Part shown: piece after piece, positions 33,800 to 43,047 of the stretch
Layout: each line of letters begins with the position of its first letter
Position numbering within the stretch: position 1 is the first letter of the stretch
Assembly: GCA_963772955.1 (NCBI GenBank)
Contig: CAVYZF010000021.1
Coordinates: 5,085-69,084, forward strand
Reading direction: 5' to 3'
Length of the DNA: 64,000 bases
From: Gp6-AA40 sp963772955
GTDB taxonomy: Bacteria; Acidobacteriota; Vicinamibacteria; Vicinamibacterales; UBA2999
The notes under the pieces: generated by a model
Told to the model about the DNA's origin: nothing
The model's input: only the letters and a program-made list of their open reading frames with translations
Database searches by the model: none
Translations under genes and position numbers: made by a program

Positions 33800-35426
33800 C
33801 GTGATTCGCGACCGGGAGGAGCTGGCCGAGCAGATCCGCGCGCTCAAAGAACTACAGCAGATGGCGAAGAGCTACGGGTTCGACATCTCGCACCCCGCAG
33901 CCAGTGCGCGAGAGGCCGTCCAGTGGCTTTACTTCGGCTACCTCGCCGGCGTGAAAGAGCAGAACGGCGCCGCGATGTCGCTCGGCCGCACCTCGACGTT
34001 CCTCGACATCTACTTCGAACGTGACCTCGCCGCCGGCGTGCTGACCGAAGAACTCGCCCAGGAGATCATCGACGACTTCGTCATCAAGCTGCGCATCGTC
34101 CGCTTCCTGCGACCACCGGAGTACGACGAGCTCTTCGCCGGCGATCCCACGTGGGTGACTGAGTCGATCGCCGGGATGGGCGACGATGGCCGTTCCCTGG
34201 TGACGAAGACGAGCTTCCGGTTCCTGCAGACCCTGTACAACCTCGGTCCGGCGCCCGAGCCGAACCTGACGATCTGGTATTCGCCACGCCTCCCCGACGG
34301 CTTCCGCCGCTTCGCCACACAGGTGGCGATCGACACGAGCTCACTCCAGTTCGAGAGCGACGAGATCATGCGTCGCGCCTGGGGCGACGACGGCGCGATT
34401 GCGTGTTGTGTGTCGCCGATGGTCGTCGGCAAGCAGATGCAGTTCTTCGGCGCGCGCGCCAACATGGCGAAATGTCTGCTCTACGCGATTAATGGCGGAC
34501 GCGACGAGATGAGCGGGGAGCAGGTCGGACCCAAGTTCGACCCAATCAAGACCGACGTGCTCGACTTCGACGAGGTGATCGAAAAATTCGAGAAGATGAT
34601 GGACTGGCTGGCGGGCGTCTACGTCAACGCCATGAACATCATCCACTACATGCACGACAAGTACGCGTACGAGCGCATCGAGATGGCGTTGCACGACTAC
34701 GCGCCGCTGCGAACGATGGCGTTCGGCATGGCCGGCATGTCGGTCGTGGCCGACAGCCTCTCGGCGATCAAGTTCGCGAAGGTCCGCGTCACTCGCGACG
34801 CTACCGGGCTGGTGACTGACTATCAGACTGAAGGCACCTTCCCGATGTTCGGCAACAACGACAACCGCGTCGATCACCTCGCGTCATGGATCGTCTCGAC
34901 GTTCATGAGCAAGCTGCGCAAGTACCCGACCTACAGAAACGCGGTCCACACGCAGTCGATCCTGACGATCACGTCGAACGTCGTCTACGGCAAGGCCACC
35001 GGCAACACACCTGACGGCCGGCGGCAGGGCGAGCCGTTCGCACCCGGAGCGAACCCGATGCACGGCCGCGACAGCCACGGCATCCACGCATCGGCGGCCT
35101 CGGTAGCCAAGATCCCCTATCGCGACGCCGCGGATGGCATCTCGCTGACGGCCTCGCTCGTACCGCAGGGTCTTGGACGTGTGCCGGAAGATCGCATCAC
35201 GAATCTCACCAGCATGCTCGACGCGTTCTTCAGCAGCACCGGCTATCACATGAACGTGAACGTGCTGAACCGCGAAACGCTGATGGATGCGATGGAGCAC
35301 CCGGAGAAATATCCCAGCCTGACGATCCGCGTTTCCGGCTACGCGGTCAACTTCGTACGGCTCACGCGCGAGCAGCAGATGGACGTCATCAACCGCACGT
35401 TCCACGGAGGAGGACGTCATGCCTGA
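33153..35426 (+). CDS. pflB: Formate C-acetyltransferase (pyruvate formate-lyase)
   Basis: Glycyl-radical enzyme that splits pyruvate with CoA into formate and acetyl-CoA; it is oxygen-sensitive. The 757-residue protein has the catalytic cysteine pair Cys418-Cys419 in GAIACCVSPMV, at the same numbers as in E. coli PflB. The radical Gly729 lies in RVSGYAVNF. AHAPGYIDKDNEVIVGLQTD is the conserved N-terminal region. These residues separate true PflB from diol dehydratase-type relatives. A strong AAAGGAG precedes the ATG and sits at the edge of the palindrome. pflA overlaps its last eight bases. Confidence 0.96.
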   Translation: MAATVSHPKPADGGVSPWNGFRTGLWQKEINVRDFIQQNYEPYDGDGSFLKGATARTEHIWDILKKLFLEERKKGVLDVSQIPSSITAHAPGYIDKDNEVIVGLQTDAPLKRGIMPNGGLRLVINALKAYGYEPDPHVVEAFSKYRKTHNDAVFDAYTADVRRCRSSHVLTGLPDAYGRGRIIGDYRRVALYGVTRLIERKQEEKSALDSLHSTDDVIRDREELAEQIRALKELQQMAKSYGFDISHPAASAREAVQWLYFGYLAGVKEQNGAAMSLGRTSTFLDIYFERDLAAGVLTEELAQEIIDDFVIKLRIVRFLRPPEYDELFAGDPTWVTESIAGMGDDGRSLVTKTSFRFLQTLYNLGPAPEPNLTIWYSPRLPDGFRRFATQVAIDTSSLQFESDEIMRRAWGDDGAIACCVSPMVVGKQMQFFGARANMAKCLLYAINGGRDEMSGEQVGPKFDPIKTDVLDFDEVIEKFEKMMDWLAGVYVNAMNIIHYMHDKYAYERIEMALHDYAPLRTMAFGMAGMSVVADSLSAIKFAKVRVTRDATGLVTDYQTEGTFPMFGNNDNRVDHLASWIVSTFMSKLRKYPTYRNAVHTQSILTITSNVVYGKATGNTPDGRRQGEPFAPGANPMHGRDSHGIHASAASVAKIPYRDAADGISLTASLVPQGLGRVPEDRITNLTSMLDAFFSSTGYHMNVNVLNRETLMDAMEHPEKYPSLTIRVSGYAVNFVRLTREQQMDVINRTFHGGGRHA

Positions 35427-36264
35427 GAATCAGACGCTGCCGCAGGTACCGCTCGAAGCGAAAAGTCCGTTCGAACTGCGCGTCAATCTCGGGACGAACG
35501 TCCCGGAGTCGGACGTCCGTACGGCGCTCGCCACCGGCGACATGGGCTTCCTGCATTCGTTCACAACCGGTGCGACCGTAGACGGTCCCGGGGTGCGCGT
35601 TGTCGCGTGGACGGCCGGCTGCATGTGGCGCTGCCGCTACTGCCACAACCCCGACACGTGGACGATGAGCAATGGCATTCCGGTCACGGTGACGAAGGCC
35701 GTCGAGGAACTGCGCAAGTATCGCCACGGCTTGAAAATCATGTCCGGTGGCCTGACCGTGAGCGGCGGCGAACCGCTGATGCAGCATCGCTTCGTCGAGA
35801 AGCTCTTTGCGGCCGCGCAGGGGATGGGCGTCCACACTGCGCTCGATACCAACGGCTTCTACGGTGACAAGTTGAGCGACGCGGCACTCGAGACCATCAG
35901 CCTCGTCCTGCTCGATATCAAGACGTGGGATCCGGAACGCCACCGGAGCCTGACCGGCATGGACAACGCCCCGACGCTGGCGTTCGCGAGGCGGCTCGCC
36001 GAGCGACGACGCCCGATCTGGCTGCGTTACGTGCTGGTGCCGGGATTGACCGACGATGTGGACGACATCTCGAAGATCGCCGCGTTCGCCGGAGAGCTTG
36101 GCAACGTCGAGCGCGTGGACGTCCTGCCGTTCCACCAGATGGGTCAATTCAAGTGGAAGAAGCTCGGCCTCGAGTACACGCTCGAGAACACCGCGCCGCC
36201 GTCGAACGAGGTCGTCGAGCAGACGTGTGCGCTCTTCAGAAGCGCCGGGCTGAAGGCTGTCTGA
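35419..36264 (+). CDS. pflA: Pyruvate formate-lyase activating enzyme (radical SAM)
   Basis: Generates the glycyl radical on PflB from S-adenosylmethionine. The iron-sulfur motif is Cys68-x3-Cys72-x2-Cys75 (GCMWRCRYCHNPDTW), and GGLTVSGGEPLMQ and LDTNGFYG follow. Length is 281 residues, slightly longer at the N-terminus than E. coli PflA, by roughly 30-40 residues. It starts inside the end of pflB (ATGCCTGA), so the two are coupled. Ten bases after its stop, the convergent regulator gene ends. Confidence 0.93.
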   Translation: MPENQTLPQVPLEAKSPFELRVNLGTNVPESDVRTALATGDMGFLHSFTTGATVDGPGVRVVAWTAGCMWRCRYCHNPDTWTMSNGIPVTVTKAVEELRKYRHGLKIMSGGLTVSGGEPLMQHRFVEKLFAAAQGMGVHTALDTNGFYGDKLSDAALETISLVLLDIKTWDPERHRSLTGMDNAPTLAFARRLAERRRPIWLRYVLVPGLTDDVDDISKIAAFAGELGNVERVDVLPFHQMGQFKWKKLGLEYTLENTAPPSNEVVEQTCALFRSAGLKAV

Positions 36265-36273
36265 AGCGTCGCC

Positions 36274-37932
36274 TCAGCGGCGTGCGTCGGTCAGACGATG
36301 CCGCCGGAGGAGTGAGTAGAACTGACCACGTGGCAGGCCGAGCAGCCGCGCCGCCTGCGACTTGTTGTTCTTCGCATTGGCGAGCGCCTGACGAATCAGA
36401 TCGCGCTCCACAGCTTCGAGGCTGACGCCACCGACGGGAAACGCATCTGCGAACTGCAGTGTCGAAGCCTGGGGCGCCGGTTTCGGCAACGGGGCGATCG
36501 AGATTGGAAGATGCTCGCTCGTCACCAGACCGCCTTCGCACAGGATCACCGCGCGCTCGATGGCGTTCCTCAACTCGCGAACGTTGCCCGGCCACGCGTG
36601 ACGAACGAGCTGATCGCGCGCGTCCTCAGAGATTCCTGCTGACGGCCGGCCCACGCTTGTCCCAACCTCCTTCAGAAACGCGGCGGCAAGCAGCAGGATG
36701 TCGTCCGGCCGCTCACGCAGTGGCGGCAGCGCAATCTCGAACACGCTGAGACGATAGTAGAGATCTTCGCGAAGTAGTCCGCGTTCCATCGCCGCGCGCG
36801 GATCGCGGTTGGTGGCCGCGAGCACACGTACATCTGCCTTGATCGTCCTGGTGCCGCCGAGCCGCTGAAACTCGCGCTCCTGCAGAACGCGCAGCAACTT
36901 TGCCTGCATCGCCGGCACCATCTCTCCGACCTCGTCGAGAAAGAGCACGCCACCGGCGGCCTGTTCGATCTTTCCGGCGCGCGCGACGTTCGCGCCGGTG
37001 AACGCCCCGCGCTCGTAGCCAAAGAGCTCCGACTCGAGCAACTGCTCCGGCAGCGCCGCGCAATTCAAGGCGACGAACGGTCCACGCGCGCGCTGCGAGC
37101 CGCGATGGATGTAGCGGGCGACGACTTCCTTCCCCGTGCCCGACTCGCCGGTGATCAACACTGTGGTGTCGGTGCCCGAGACCTTCGCGGCATCGACGAG
37201 CACGCGCCTCCATTGCGCCGACTCACCCAGCGCACGGTGTCCGCCGCGATTCTCGAGCTCCTGTACGAGCGAGCTGACCCGCTCCTCGAGGATGCTCGCA
37301 CGCTCCTGCGCACGAGCCGCGCGACCCGCCTCCTCGGCCAGACGCTCGTGTGCCAGCGCCAGGGCAATGTGATCCGCAATCCGCGTTGCCAGCTCCACAT
37401 CGTCAGCACCATAGGCCGCCGGTTGGTCCATGCCGAACGAGATCGCTCCGATCGGCTCGCCCTTGATGCGCACCGGAGCGCGAAGCACGGAACGGAGCTT
37501 CATCCCCGCGAAGATGCGCGTCCAGGCCGGGCCGGGACGAAGCTCGACGTACTTCGGCTCCGCCACTTCGGGCGGTGTGACGAGCGCGCGCATGACGCCC
37601 TCTTCGACAATTGCGGCGTCGTAGACGATGAACGATCGCCAGTCGGGCCGAATCGCTTCGCTGTCGGTCGTGAATCGATAGACCGGGAGGTCGCCGACGT
37701 CGTAGTTCGACGCCACGTGGATCTTCACGCCCATCCGATCCGGCGTGAGCAACGCGAGCGCGACGGTCACGTGAGGCACGACGTCCTGGATGACGTCGGA
37801 CATCTGCGGGAAGACCGCGCGGATGTCGAGCGCGTTCGCGATCGTCTGCAGGAGCGTCTCGAGTTTCTCCGACTTGCGCCGCCTTTCCTGTTCGCGTGCG
37901 AACAGGCGCTCGTACTCCGTTGGCTCGGACAT
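36274..37932 (-). CDS. Sigma-54-dependent transcriptional activator with GAF domain
   Basis: A 552-residue enhancer-binding protein. The N-terminal part (about residues 25-195) is a GAF sensor domain (LRAPVRIKGEPIGAISFGMD). After a coiled-coil linker comes the AAA+ core: Walker A GESGTGKE near 262-269, GAFTGA at 309-314, which contacts sigma-54, and GGVLFLDEVGEM as Walker B. It ends in a Fis-type helix-turn-helix (NKSQAARLLGLPRGQFYSLL). FhlA and NorR have the same architecture. Placement against the sdaA-pflA operon suggests it activates that operon from the -24/-12 site; the GAF ligand could be formate or another acid. Confidence 0.92.
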   Translation of the reverse strand: MSEPTEYERLFAREQERRRKSEKLETLLQTIANALDIRAVFPQMSDVIQDVVPHVTVALALLTPDRMGVKIHVASNYDVGDLPVYRFTTDSEAIRPDWRSFIVYDAAIVEEGVMRALVTPPEVAEPKYVELRPGPAWTRIFAGMKLRSVLRAPVRIKGEPIGAISFGMDQPAAYGADDVELATRIADHIALALAHERLAEEAGRAARAQERASILEERVSSLVQELENRGGHRALGESAQWRRVLVDAAKVSGTDTTVLITGESGTGKEVVARYIHRGSQRARGPFVALNCAALPEQLLESELFGYERGAFTGANVARAGKIEQAAGGVLFLDEVGEMVPAMQAKLLRVLQEREFQRLGGTRTIKADVRVLAATNRDPRAAMERGLLREDLYYRLSVFEIALPPLRERPDDILLLAAAFLKEVGTSVGRPSAGISEDARDQLVRHAWPGNVRELRNAIERAVILCEGGLVTSEHLPISIAPLPKPAPQASTLQFADAFPVGGVSLEAVERDLIRQALANAKNNKSQAARLLGLPRGQFYSLLRRHRLTDARR

Positions 37933-38091
37933 CGCCCGAGTCTAATCCGCGACCGACTGTTTGTCCGCTATCGAGCAGTTGTCCAGATCGAGTCAGTCTC
38001 ACCGCAATCATCGCGCACGCCTGAATCGGCACAAGTCACACGCTGACAGCGACTTCAGCCGTCGGAGACGACCCGGCTTCCCCGCAACGAG

Positions 38092-38370
38092 GTGGGAACG
38101 ACGCCCGCAATACCGCTCCCCGTGACCCATCGAAACGTCGAAGCGTTGCTCGGCCGGCTGGCAACGGACCCCACCATGCGGAAGCGATTCGTTGACGACC
38201 CGGGCGGCGTGCTTCGCGAGCTCACCGAACAGGGCTACGAGCTGACGCCCGTCGAGATCGAGGCGCTGGCTTCGACCAACGGCGACGCCATCCGTTCGTT
38301 TGCCGACTCGCTCGATCGCCGAATCCGCCGCGCCGCCGTCACCCCAGAATCAATCGCACCCGTCGAGTAA
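38092..38370 (+). CDS. NHLP/Os1348-like leader-type peptide precursor
   Basis: A 92-residue protein. HRNVEALLGRLATDPTMRKR, then FVDDPGGVLRELTEQGYEL and IRSFADSLDRRIRRA, follow the nitrile-hydratase-leader-like pattern of Os1348/Franean-type RiPP precursors. No cyclase, dehydratase or protease of a RiPP pathway lies nearby, and the C-terminus is not rich in Cys/Ser/Thr. It may therefore be an orphan regulatory protein. The start is a GTG with little ribosome site. A small membrane protein follows after 10 bp. Confidence 0.55.
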   Translation: MGTTPAIPLPVTHRNVEALLGRLATDPTMRKRFVDDPGGVLRELTEQGYELTPVEIEALASTNGDAIRSFADSLDRRIRRAAVTPESIAPVE

Positions 38371-38380
38371 GGAGACTCAC

Positions 38381-38617
38381 ATGCCTCGCATTCGCACGTT
38401 GTTCCTGCTGCACACGATCGTCCCTGCCATCTTTGGCGTCTTCGGCGCGACCGAAGCGCATCACGTCATCGAATCACTCCTGAAGGGCGCGTACGACCCG
38501 GGCGTGATCACCTGCGTGCCCTACGCCGCTGTGGGCGCGCTTCTGGTCTCCGCCGTCTGGCGTGAGTTCAAACGAGAGGGCGCCAGCGCCAGAACGCTCG
38601 CCACCGCGCACCGCTGA
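38381..38617 (+). CDS. Small two-helix membrane protein
   Basis: A 78-residue protein with two hydrophobic segments (LFLLHTIVPAIFGVFGATEA and VITCVPYAAVGALLVSAVWR) and a basic tail. AAGGAG precedes the ATG. It is cotranscribed with the preceding leader-like gene. No family is recognised. Confidence 0.55.
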   Translation: MPRIRTLFLLHTIVPAIFGVFGATEAHHVIESLLKGAYDPGVITCVPYAAVGALLVSAVWREFKREGASARTLATAHR

Positions 38618-38656
38618 AACAGTGACATCAAAGCGCAAGCAGACAGGAGCACTGTC

Positions 38657-39829
38657 ATGAAGGCCATGGAAGCTGCAGTGATGCACGCGAAGGTCGAGAT
38701 CAAGGGCACGTGCAGCGAGCGATTCGCGCCGGTCCGAGAAGCCTTTGCTCACAACCTCGAGTCTGGCCAGGACGTCGGGGCCTCCGTCGCGGTGTTCGTC
38801 GATGGTGAACCTGTCGTCGATCTCTGGGGCGGTCACTTCGACGGCACGTATACGCGGCCGTACGAGCGCGACACGATTGCGCAGGGCTACTCGTCGACGA
38901 AGACAGTCACCGGGTTGTGCGCGCTCTACCTTGCTGATCGCGGCGAGATCGATCTCGACGCACCTGTCGCGAAGTACTGGCCGGAGTTCGCCGCTGAAGG
39001 CAAAGGCGGCATCGTCGTCAAGCAGTTGCTCGGCCACACAGCCGCGTTGTGCGGCTGGGACGTGCCGATGACCTTCGACGACCTCTACGACTGGGAGAAG
39101 TCGACGACGCTGCTCGCGCGGCAGGCGCCGTTGTGGAAGCCGGGACGGACCAGCGGCTACCACGGCTACACGCAGGGCCACCTCGTTGGCGAAGTCGTCC
39201 GGCGCGTGACGGGTAACACGATCGGACGCTTCCTGCAGGAAGAGATCGCGGGCCCGCTCGGCGTAGCTGAGGATTACTACATCGGCACTCCCGCGGAATG
39301 CGACCACCGAGTGTCGCTGCTGATTCAGGGGGCTCCGCAGGATCACCCAAACGGAAATCGATTCCACGATCTCTCGCTCTACAACCCTCATCCCACGCCG
39401 CAGGACACGTGGGCGCTCGAATGGCGGCGGGCGGAGCTGCCGGCCATGAACGGCCACGGCAACGCGCGCGGGCTGGCGACGATGCAATCGCTGCTGGCGT
39501 CGGGCGAGGCGAATGGCGTGCGGTTGATGTCGGATGCCGGCCGCGCACATGTGCTCGAACAGCAATCGGACGGCGAGGACCTCGTCATTGGCGCACCGTG
39601 TCGATGGGCGATGGGCTTTTCGCTCGAGACCTCGTACTTCCCCGGCGTGCCCGAGGGCGCACGCGCAGCCTGGTGGGCCGGGAATGGTGGCTCGATGGCG
39701 TTCATCGACCTCGACGCCAGGATGTCACTCGGGTTCTACCCGAACCGCTGGATCAGCGGACAACACGAAACTGATCGGGCTCGGAACTTGATTCAAGCGA
39801 CCTATCAGTCGCTGAGGGTATCGCGATGA
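38657..39829 (+). CDS. Serine hydrolase, beta-lactamase/EstB family
   Basis: A 390-residue enzyme of the class C beta-lactamase/esterase fold. The nucleophile motif Ser-Ser-Thr-Lys lies in QGYSSTKTVTGLCALYLADR. The second-motif tyrosine sits in SGYHGYTQGHLVGEVVRRV, and the third-motif region is near WAGNGGSMAFIDL. DVPMTFDDLYDWEKSTTLLA is typical of EstB-type esterases. There is no signal peptide, so it is cytoplasmic. The substrate is unknown. Confidence 0.88.
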   Translation: MKAMEAAVMHAKVEIKGTCSERFAPVREAFAHNLESGQDVGASVAVFVDGEPVVDLWGGHFDGTYTRPYERDTIAQGYSSTKTVTGLCALYLADRGEIDLDAPVAKYWPEFAAEGKGGIVVKQLLGHTAALCGWDVPMTFDDLYDWEKSTTLLARQAPLWKPGRTSGYHGYTQGHLVGEVVRRVTGNTIGRFLQEEIAGPLGVAEDYYIGTPAECDHRVSLLIQGAPQDHPNGNRFHDLSLYNPHPTPQDTWALEWRRAELPAMNGHGNARGLATMQSLLASGEANGVRLMSDAGRAHVLEQQSDGEDLVIGAPCRWAMGFSLETSYFPGVPEGARAAWWAGNGGSMAFIDLDARMSLGFYPNRWISGQHETDRARNLIQATYQSLRVSR

Positions 39830-39902
39830 CCGCCACTCAACTCGAAAACACCAAGGTCTCGAACGACGTCGCAATCCAGGGCCTCTTCGGGGAGAACCAC
39901 GT

Positions 39903-41015
39903 ATGACATACGACCCATTCGCTCGCGGCCCACACCCAGTCGGCGTGCGCACCATCGAGCTTCATGATGCAGCGTTGTCGCCACGTCCTGTGCCGACAGA
40001 AATCTGGTATCCAGCAACGAATCGCTTCGCCGGCAGGGATCTCGACGAGGCCAACTGGGATCGATACACCGCTGCACCTGGACTCCCAGCGATGACGCAG
40101 CAGGCCATCAGAGATGCCGACGCCGCCGTTGGTACGTATCCGCTCTTCATGTACTTCCACGGCGGATACGGTCAGCGGCGTGAGGCGTCGCATCTCTGCA
40201 CACACCTCGCGAGCCATGGCTACGTCGCGGCGTCCGCGAACTTTCCCGGCGACAACATGGTCGATCTGATCCCGGTTGACGGCGCCGAAGCGACTGTTGC
40301 GAAAACGCCTGTGGACGAATCCGCGAAACGCCGCCCATCACAGGCGTCACGCTTCATCGATCTGCTACTGGGAGGGTCGGTCCCAGGGATACACCTCGAC
40401 GCCAATCGTATCGGTGCCAGTGGAATATCGATGGGCGGCTACACGGCGCTTGCAATCAACTCACGCGATCCGCGGCTTCGGGCGACGTTTCCGATGTGCC
40501 CGATGTTTGGCGACCGCAGCTTGTTGCCGCAGGTTCGACGCCTGCAGACACTTCTGAGGGTGGACAACTGGCTCAGTCAGGTGCCGACGCTCTTACTGAC
40601 AGGCGAGATGGATCCGCTCGTCAACGTCGAAGACATCAGGCTTCTCTACACAAAGATCGCGTCACCGAAGCAGCTCGTCGTATTGCGCAAGGCGGGACAT
40701 ATGCATTTCGCCGACAACGCGGAGTTCGGCCACGAGTGGTTCCGCAAGGGATATCTCAGTGGCTCGTGGCCCGATCCGGAGATTGATGGGATCGCGCTCG
40801 GCACCGCGATGCGCCCGTTTGCGGAGCTCTGCACCGAAGCACAGTCGGGCGCCACCGTGCGCGGCTTGTGCCTTGCGCACATGGACGCTCACCTCAAGGA
40901 CAACGCCGATGCGGTGGTATTTCTGAACGGTGATCTCTCGCGCACACTCGGTGCAAGGCTCGGCGTCGAAATCGATGTCCTCACGGAAACCGACGTACGC
41001 TCAGTCGCGGGATAA
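39903..41015 (+). CDS. Alpha/beta hydrolase (PAF-acetylhydrolase/dienelactone hydrolase-like)
   Basis: A 370-residue enzyme. It begins with a beta-rich section (GVRTIELHDAALSPRPVPTE) common in PAF-acetylhydrolase-type proteins. The oxyanion region is YFHGGYGQRREAS, the nucleophile elbow GASGISMGGYTAL, and the acid and His lie in LLTGEMDPLVNVEDI and RKAGHMHFADN. No signal peptide. The next gene starts 12 bases after its stop, so they may be cotranscribed. Confidence 0.85.
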   Translation: MTYDPFARGPHPVGVRTIELHDAALSPRPVPTEIWYPATNRFAGRDLDEANWDRYTAAPGLPAMTQQAIRDADAAVGTYPLFMYFHGGYGQRREASHLCTHLASHGYVAASANFPGDNMVDLIPVDGAEATVAKTPVDESAKRRPSQASRFIDLLLGGSVPGIHLDANRIGASGISMGGYTALAINSRDPRLRATFPMCPMFGDRSLLPQVRRLQTLLRVDNWLSQVPTLLLTGEMDPLVNVEDIRLLYTKIASPKQLVVLRKAGHMHFADNAEFGHEWFRKGYLSGSWPDPEIDGIALGTAMRPFAELCTEAQSGATVRGLCLAHMDAHLKDNADAVVFLNGDLSRTLGARLGVEIDVLTETDVRSVAG

Positions 41016-41026
41016 GGCGTGCCGGC

Positions 41027-41929
41027 TTGGCTAGCCCTTGCCTCCTGGTGAGCATCGCGCTGCTGGTGGCCGCAGGTGCCGCTGGCGCGCAGGAACTCGA
41101 GCCGCGGGCGTATTCGCCAGCGCCCGTGGGAACGACCTTCGTGATTGGAGGCATCGGCCGCTCGCAGGGTGCGATCCTCCTCGACCCGTCGCTCGACGTG
41201 AATCATGTGGAGGGCGATCTCTGGGTCGCCACCATCGGTGCGGGCCGCGTCTTCGGGATCGCCGGACAACAGGCTCGCATGCTCGCGGTGTTCCCACTCG
41301 CGTGGGGCGCGATTACCGGCGACGTCGGTCAGCAGGCGCAGCGCCAGGATCTCGCTGGACTCGTCGACCCGAGGTTCAAGCTCTCGATCGCGCTCCGCGG
41401 TGCGCCTGCGCTCTCGCCCGCTGAATTCGCACGCGCGCCACGCCCGGTCGTCGTGGGCGCGAGCATCACGATCGTTCCGCCGATCGGACAGTACAAATCC
41501 ACACAACTGGTGAATCTTGGATACAACCGCTGGGCCTTCAAACCTGAGGCCGGTGTGTCGCATCAGGTCGGGCGCTGGACGTTTGACGTGTATGCAGGAG
41601 TCTGGCTCTTCACCGTAAACGATGAGTACTTCCCTGGAGATACGCACCGGCGACAAGACCCGGTCGTCGCCTGGCAGACGCACATCAGCTACGCACTTCC
41701 TCGTCGAACGTGGGTTGCGTTCAACGGGACCTGGTTCGCCGGCGGCCAAACGAGCGTCGAACGCACCGCGAGCCCGGACGAACAGCGTAACAGTCGCTTC
41801 GGGCTCACGTTTTCCGTGCCCGCGTCCGGCCAGCAGTCGATCAAGTTCGTCTACAGCACGGGCGCGACGACGCGACGCGGGAACGACTTCAACACCTTCA
41901 ATGTGACATGGCAGCTCGTGTGGTTTTGA
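41027..41929 (+). CDS. Outer-membrane transporter-like protein (phenol MetA pathway family)
   Basis: A 300-residue exported beta-barrel. The signal is LLVSIALLVAAGAAGAQ, cut before ELEPRAYSPAPVGTTF, and that opening is typical of the 'MetA-pathway of phenol degradation' outer-membrane family. It then alternates strands such as FKPEAGVSHQVGRWTFDVYA and GVWLFTVNDEYFPGD and ends with a C-terminal aromatic (WQLVWF). The start is a TTG at 41027 or the GTG at 41048. It probably forms a small channel for hydrophobic compounds. Confidence 0.75.
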   Translation: MASPCLLVSIALLVAAGAAGAQELEPRAYSPAPVGTTFVIGGIGRSQGAILLDPSLDVNHVEGDLWVATIGAGRVFGIAGQQARMLAVFPLAWGAITGDVGQQAQRQDLAGLVDPRFKLSIALRGAPALSPAEFARAPRPVVVGASITIVPPIGQYKSTQLVNLGYNRWAFKPEAGVSHQVGRWTFDVYAGVWLFTVNDEYFPGDTHRRQDPVVAWQTHISYALPRRTWVAFNGTWFAGGQTSVERTASPDEQRNSRFGLTFSVPASGQQSIKFVYSTGATTRRGNDFNTFNVTWQLVWF

Positions 41930-41955
41930 AGTGGAGAGTGTCTAATTGATAGGTC

Positions 41956-43047
41956 ATGCCCGCCATCGTCGCCGGCCACGTCACCGCGTTCTTTCTGTTC
42001 GACGCTGCAGAGGTCATCGATCTCGCGGCGGCTGGCTCGCTGATCGGCGGTGCCAGTCGTGCGCGGCTGACACCAAAGACGACGACCCCGTCGTACGTGC
42101 AGTACGAACAACCACCGCTGACGATCGACGGCGGCGCGATCGGTCTGTCTGAGTCGCTTGGCTTCACTGTTCGCTTCAAGCTGTTCGACTACGGGGTGGT
42201 GTCGGTGGCGCTCACGCGAGCGCTCCCGGACACGTGGAGCGAGCTCGTGAACAGCGGCATCGCATTGCAGGACGATCCGCGTCTTCTGGCATCCTGCGAG
42301 TCACTGTGTCGCGCTCTGATGACCAGGCTGCGACCGGCGATGACGTCACCGCGTGACGACCTGGTCGCCGAGGACTACCTCGTCTTCTCGATCACCGCGC
42401 TCGAGAACCGGCCGACAGCGCCAACGCTGATCGAACACCATGGCGATGACATCGCTCGCCTGCTGCGCGGCGAGCGGGAGACGCTGAGCCGGGAAGAGCG
42501 CGACGAAGTGCTCCGGCACCACATCTCGTATTTCGAGCACGACCTGCTGGTGCCAACGTGGAATGCGGCATTCGTCTACGACAACGAGAGCGGCGCGCAA
42601 GCGGCGTCGGAGATCTTCGAGTTCGCCAACTCACAGCTCCTCGAGTTTCGCTACTACGACGCACTGCTCGCCCGTGAGCTCTCTCGCATCTATGCAGACC
42701 TGCAAACGCCCGCGTGGTTCAGAGGCTGGGGCGGGCGCCGCTACACTCGCGCCGCACAGCAGGTCCACGCGCTGTTCATCGATGTCAACGATTTGACCGA
42801 TCGCGCGGAGAACGCGCTGAGGGTGGCCGGCGACATCTACACGGCGCGCGTGCTCACGCTGACCGGTTCGCGTCTCGGGCTGGATCAGTGGAAGGCCAAC
42901 GTGCAGGACAAGCTGAAGACGCTCGACGACATCTACCGGTTCGCGGTCGAGCAGACGGGCATGGCGCGCGGTGAGACGCTGGAGCTGATGATCGTCCTCA
43001 TCCTGGTCTTCGAGCTGATCCTTTTCTTCATGGGCATCATGCGCTAA
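41956..43047 (+). CDS. RMD1/DUF155-like protein
   Basis: A 363-residue protein resembling the RMD1/YagE family. The middle region has SLGFTVRFKLFDYGVVSVAL. The C-terminal part reads GSRLGLDQWKANVQDKLKTL, then DDIYRFAVEQTGMARGETLE and a single membrane helix LMIVLILVFELILFFMGIM, the typical ending. Yeast RMD1 homologues are mitochondrial; bacterial ones are uncharacterised. It is tail-to-tail with the following hydrolase, with 4 bases of overlap. Confidence 0.7.
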   Translation: MPAIVAGHVTAFFLFDAAEVIDLAAAGSLIGGASRARLTPKTTTPSYVQYEQPPLTIDGGAIGLSESLGFTVRFKLFDYGVVSVALTRALPDTWSELVNSGIALQDDPRLLASCESLCRALMTRLRPAMTSPRDDLVAEDYLVFSITALENRPTAPTLIEHHGDDIARLLRGERETLSREERDEVLRHHISYFEHDLLVPTWNAAFVYDNESGAQAASEIFEFANSQLLEFRYYDALLARELSRIYADLQTPAWFRGWGGRRYTRAAQQVHALFIDVNDLTDRAENALRVAGDIYTARVLTLTGSRLGLDQWKANVQDKLKTLDDIYRFAVEQTGMARGETLELMIVLILVFELILFFMGIMR

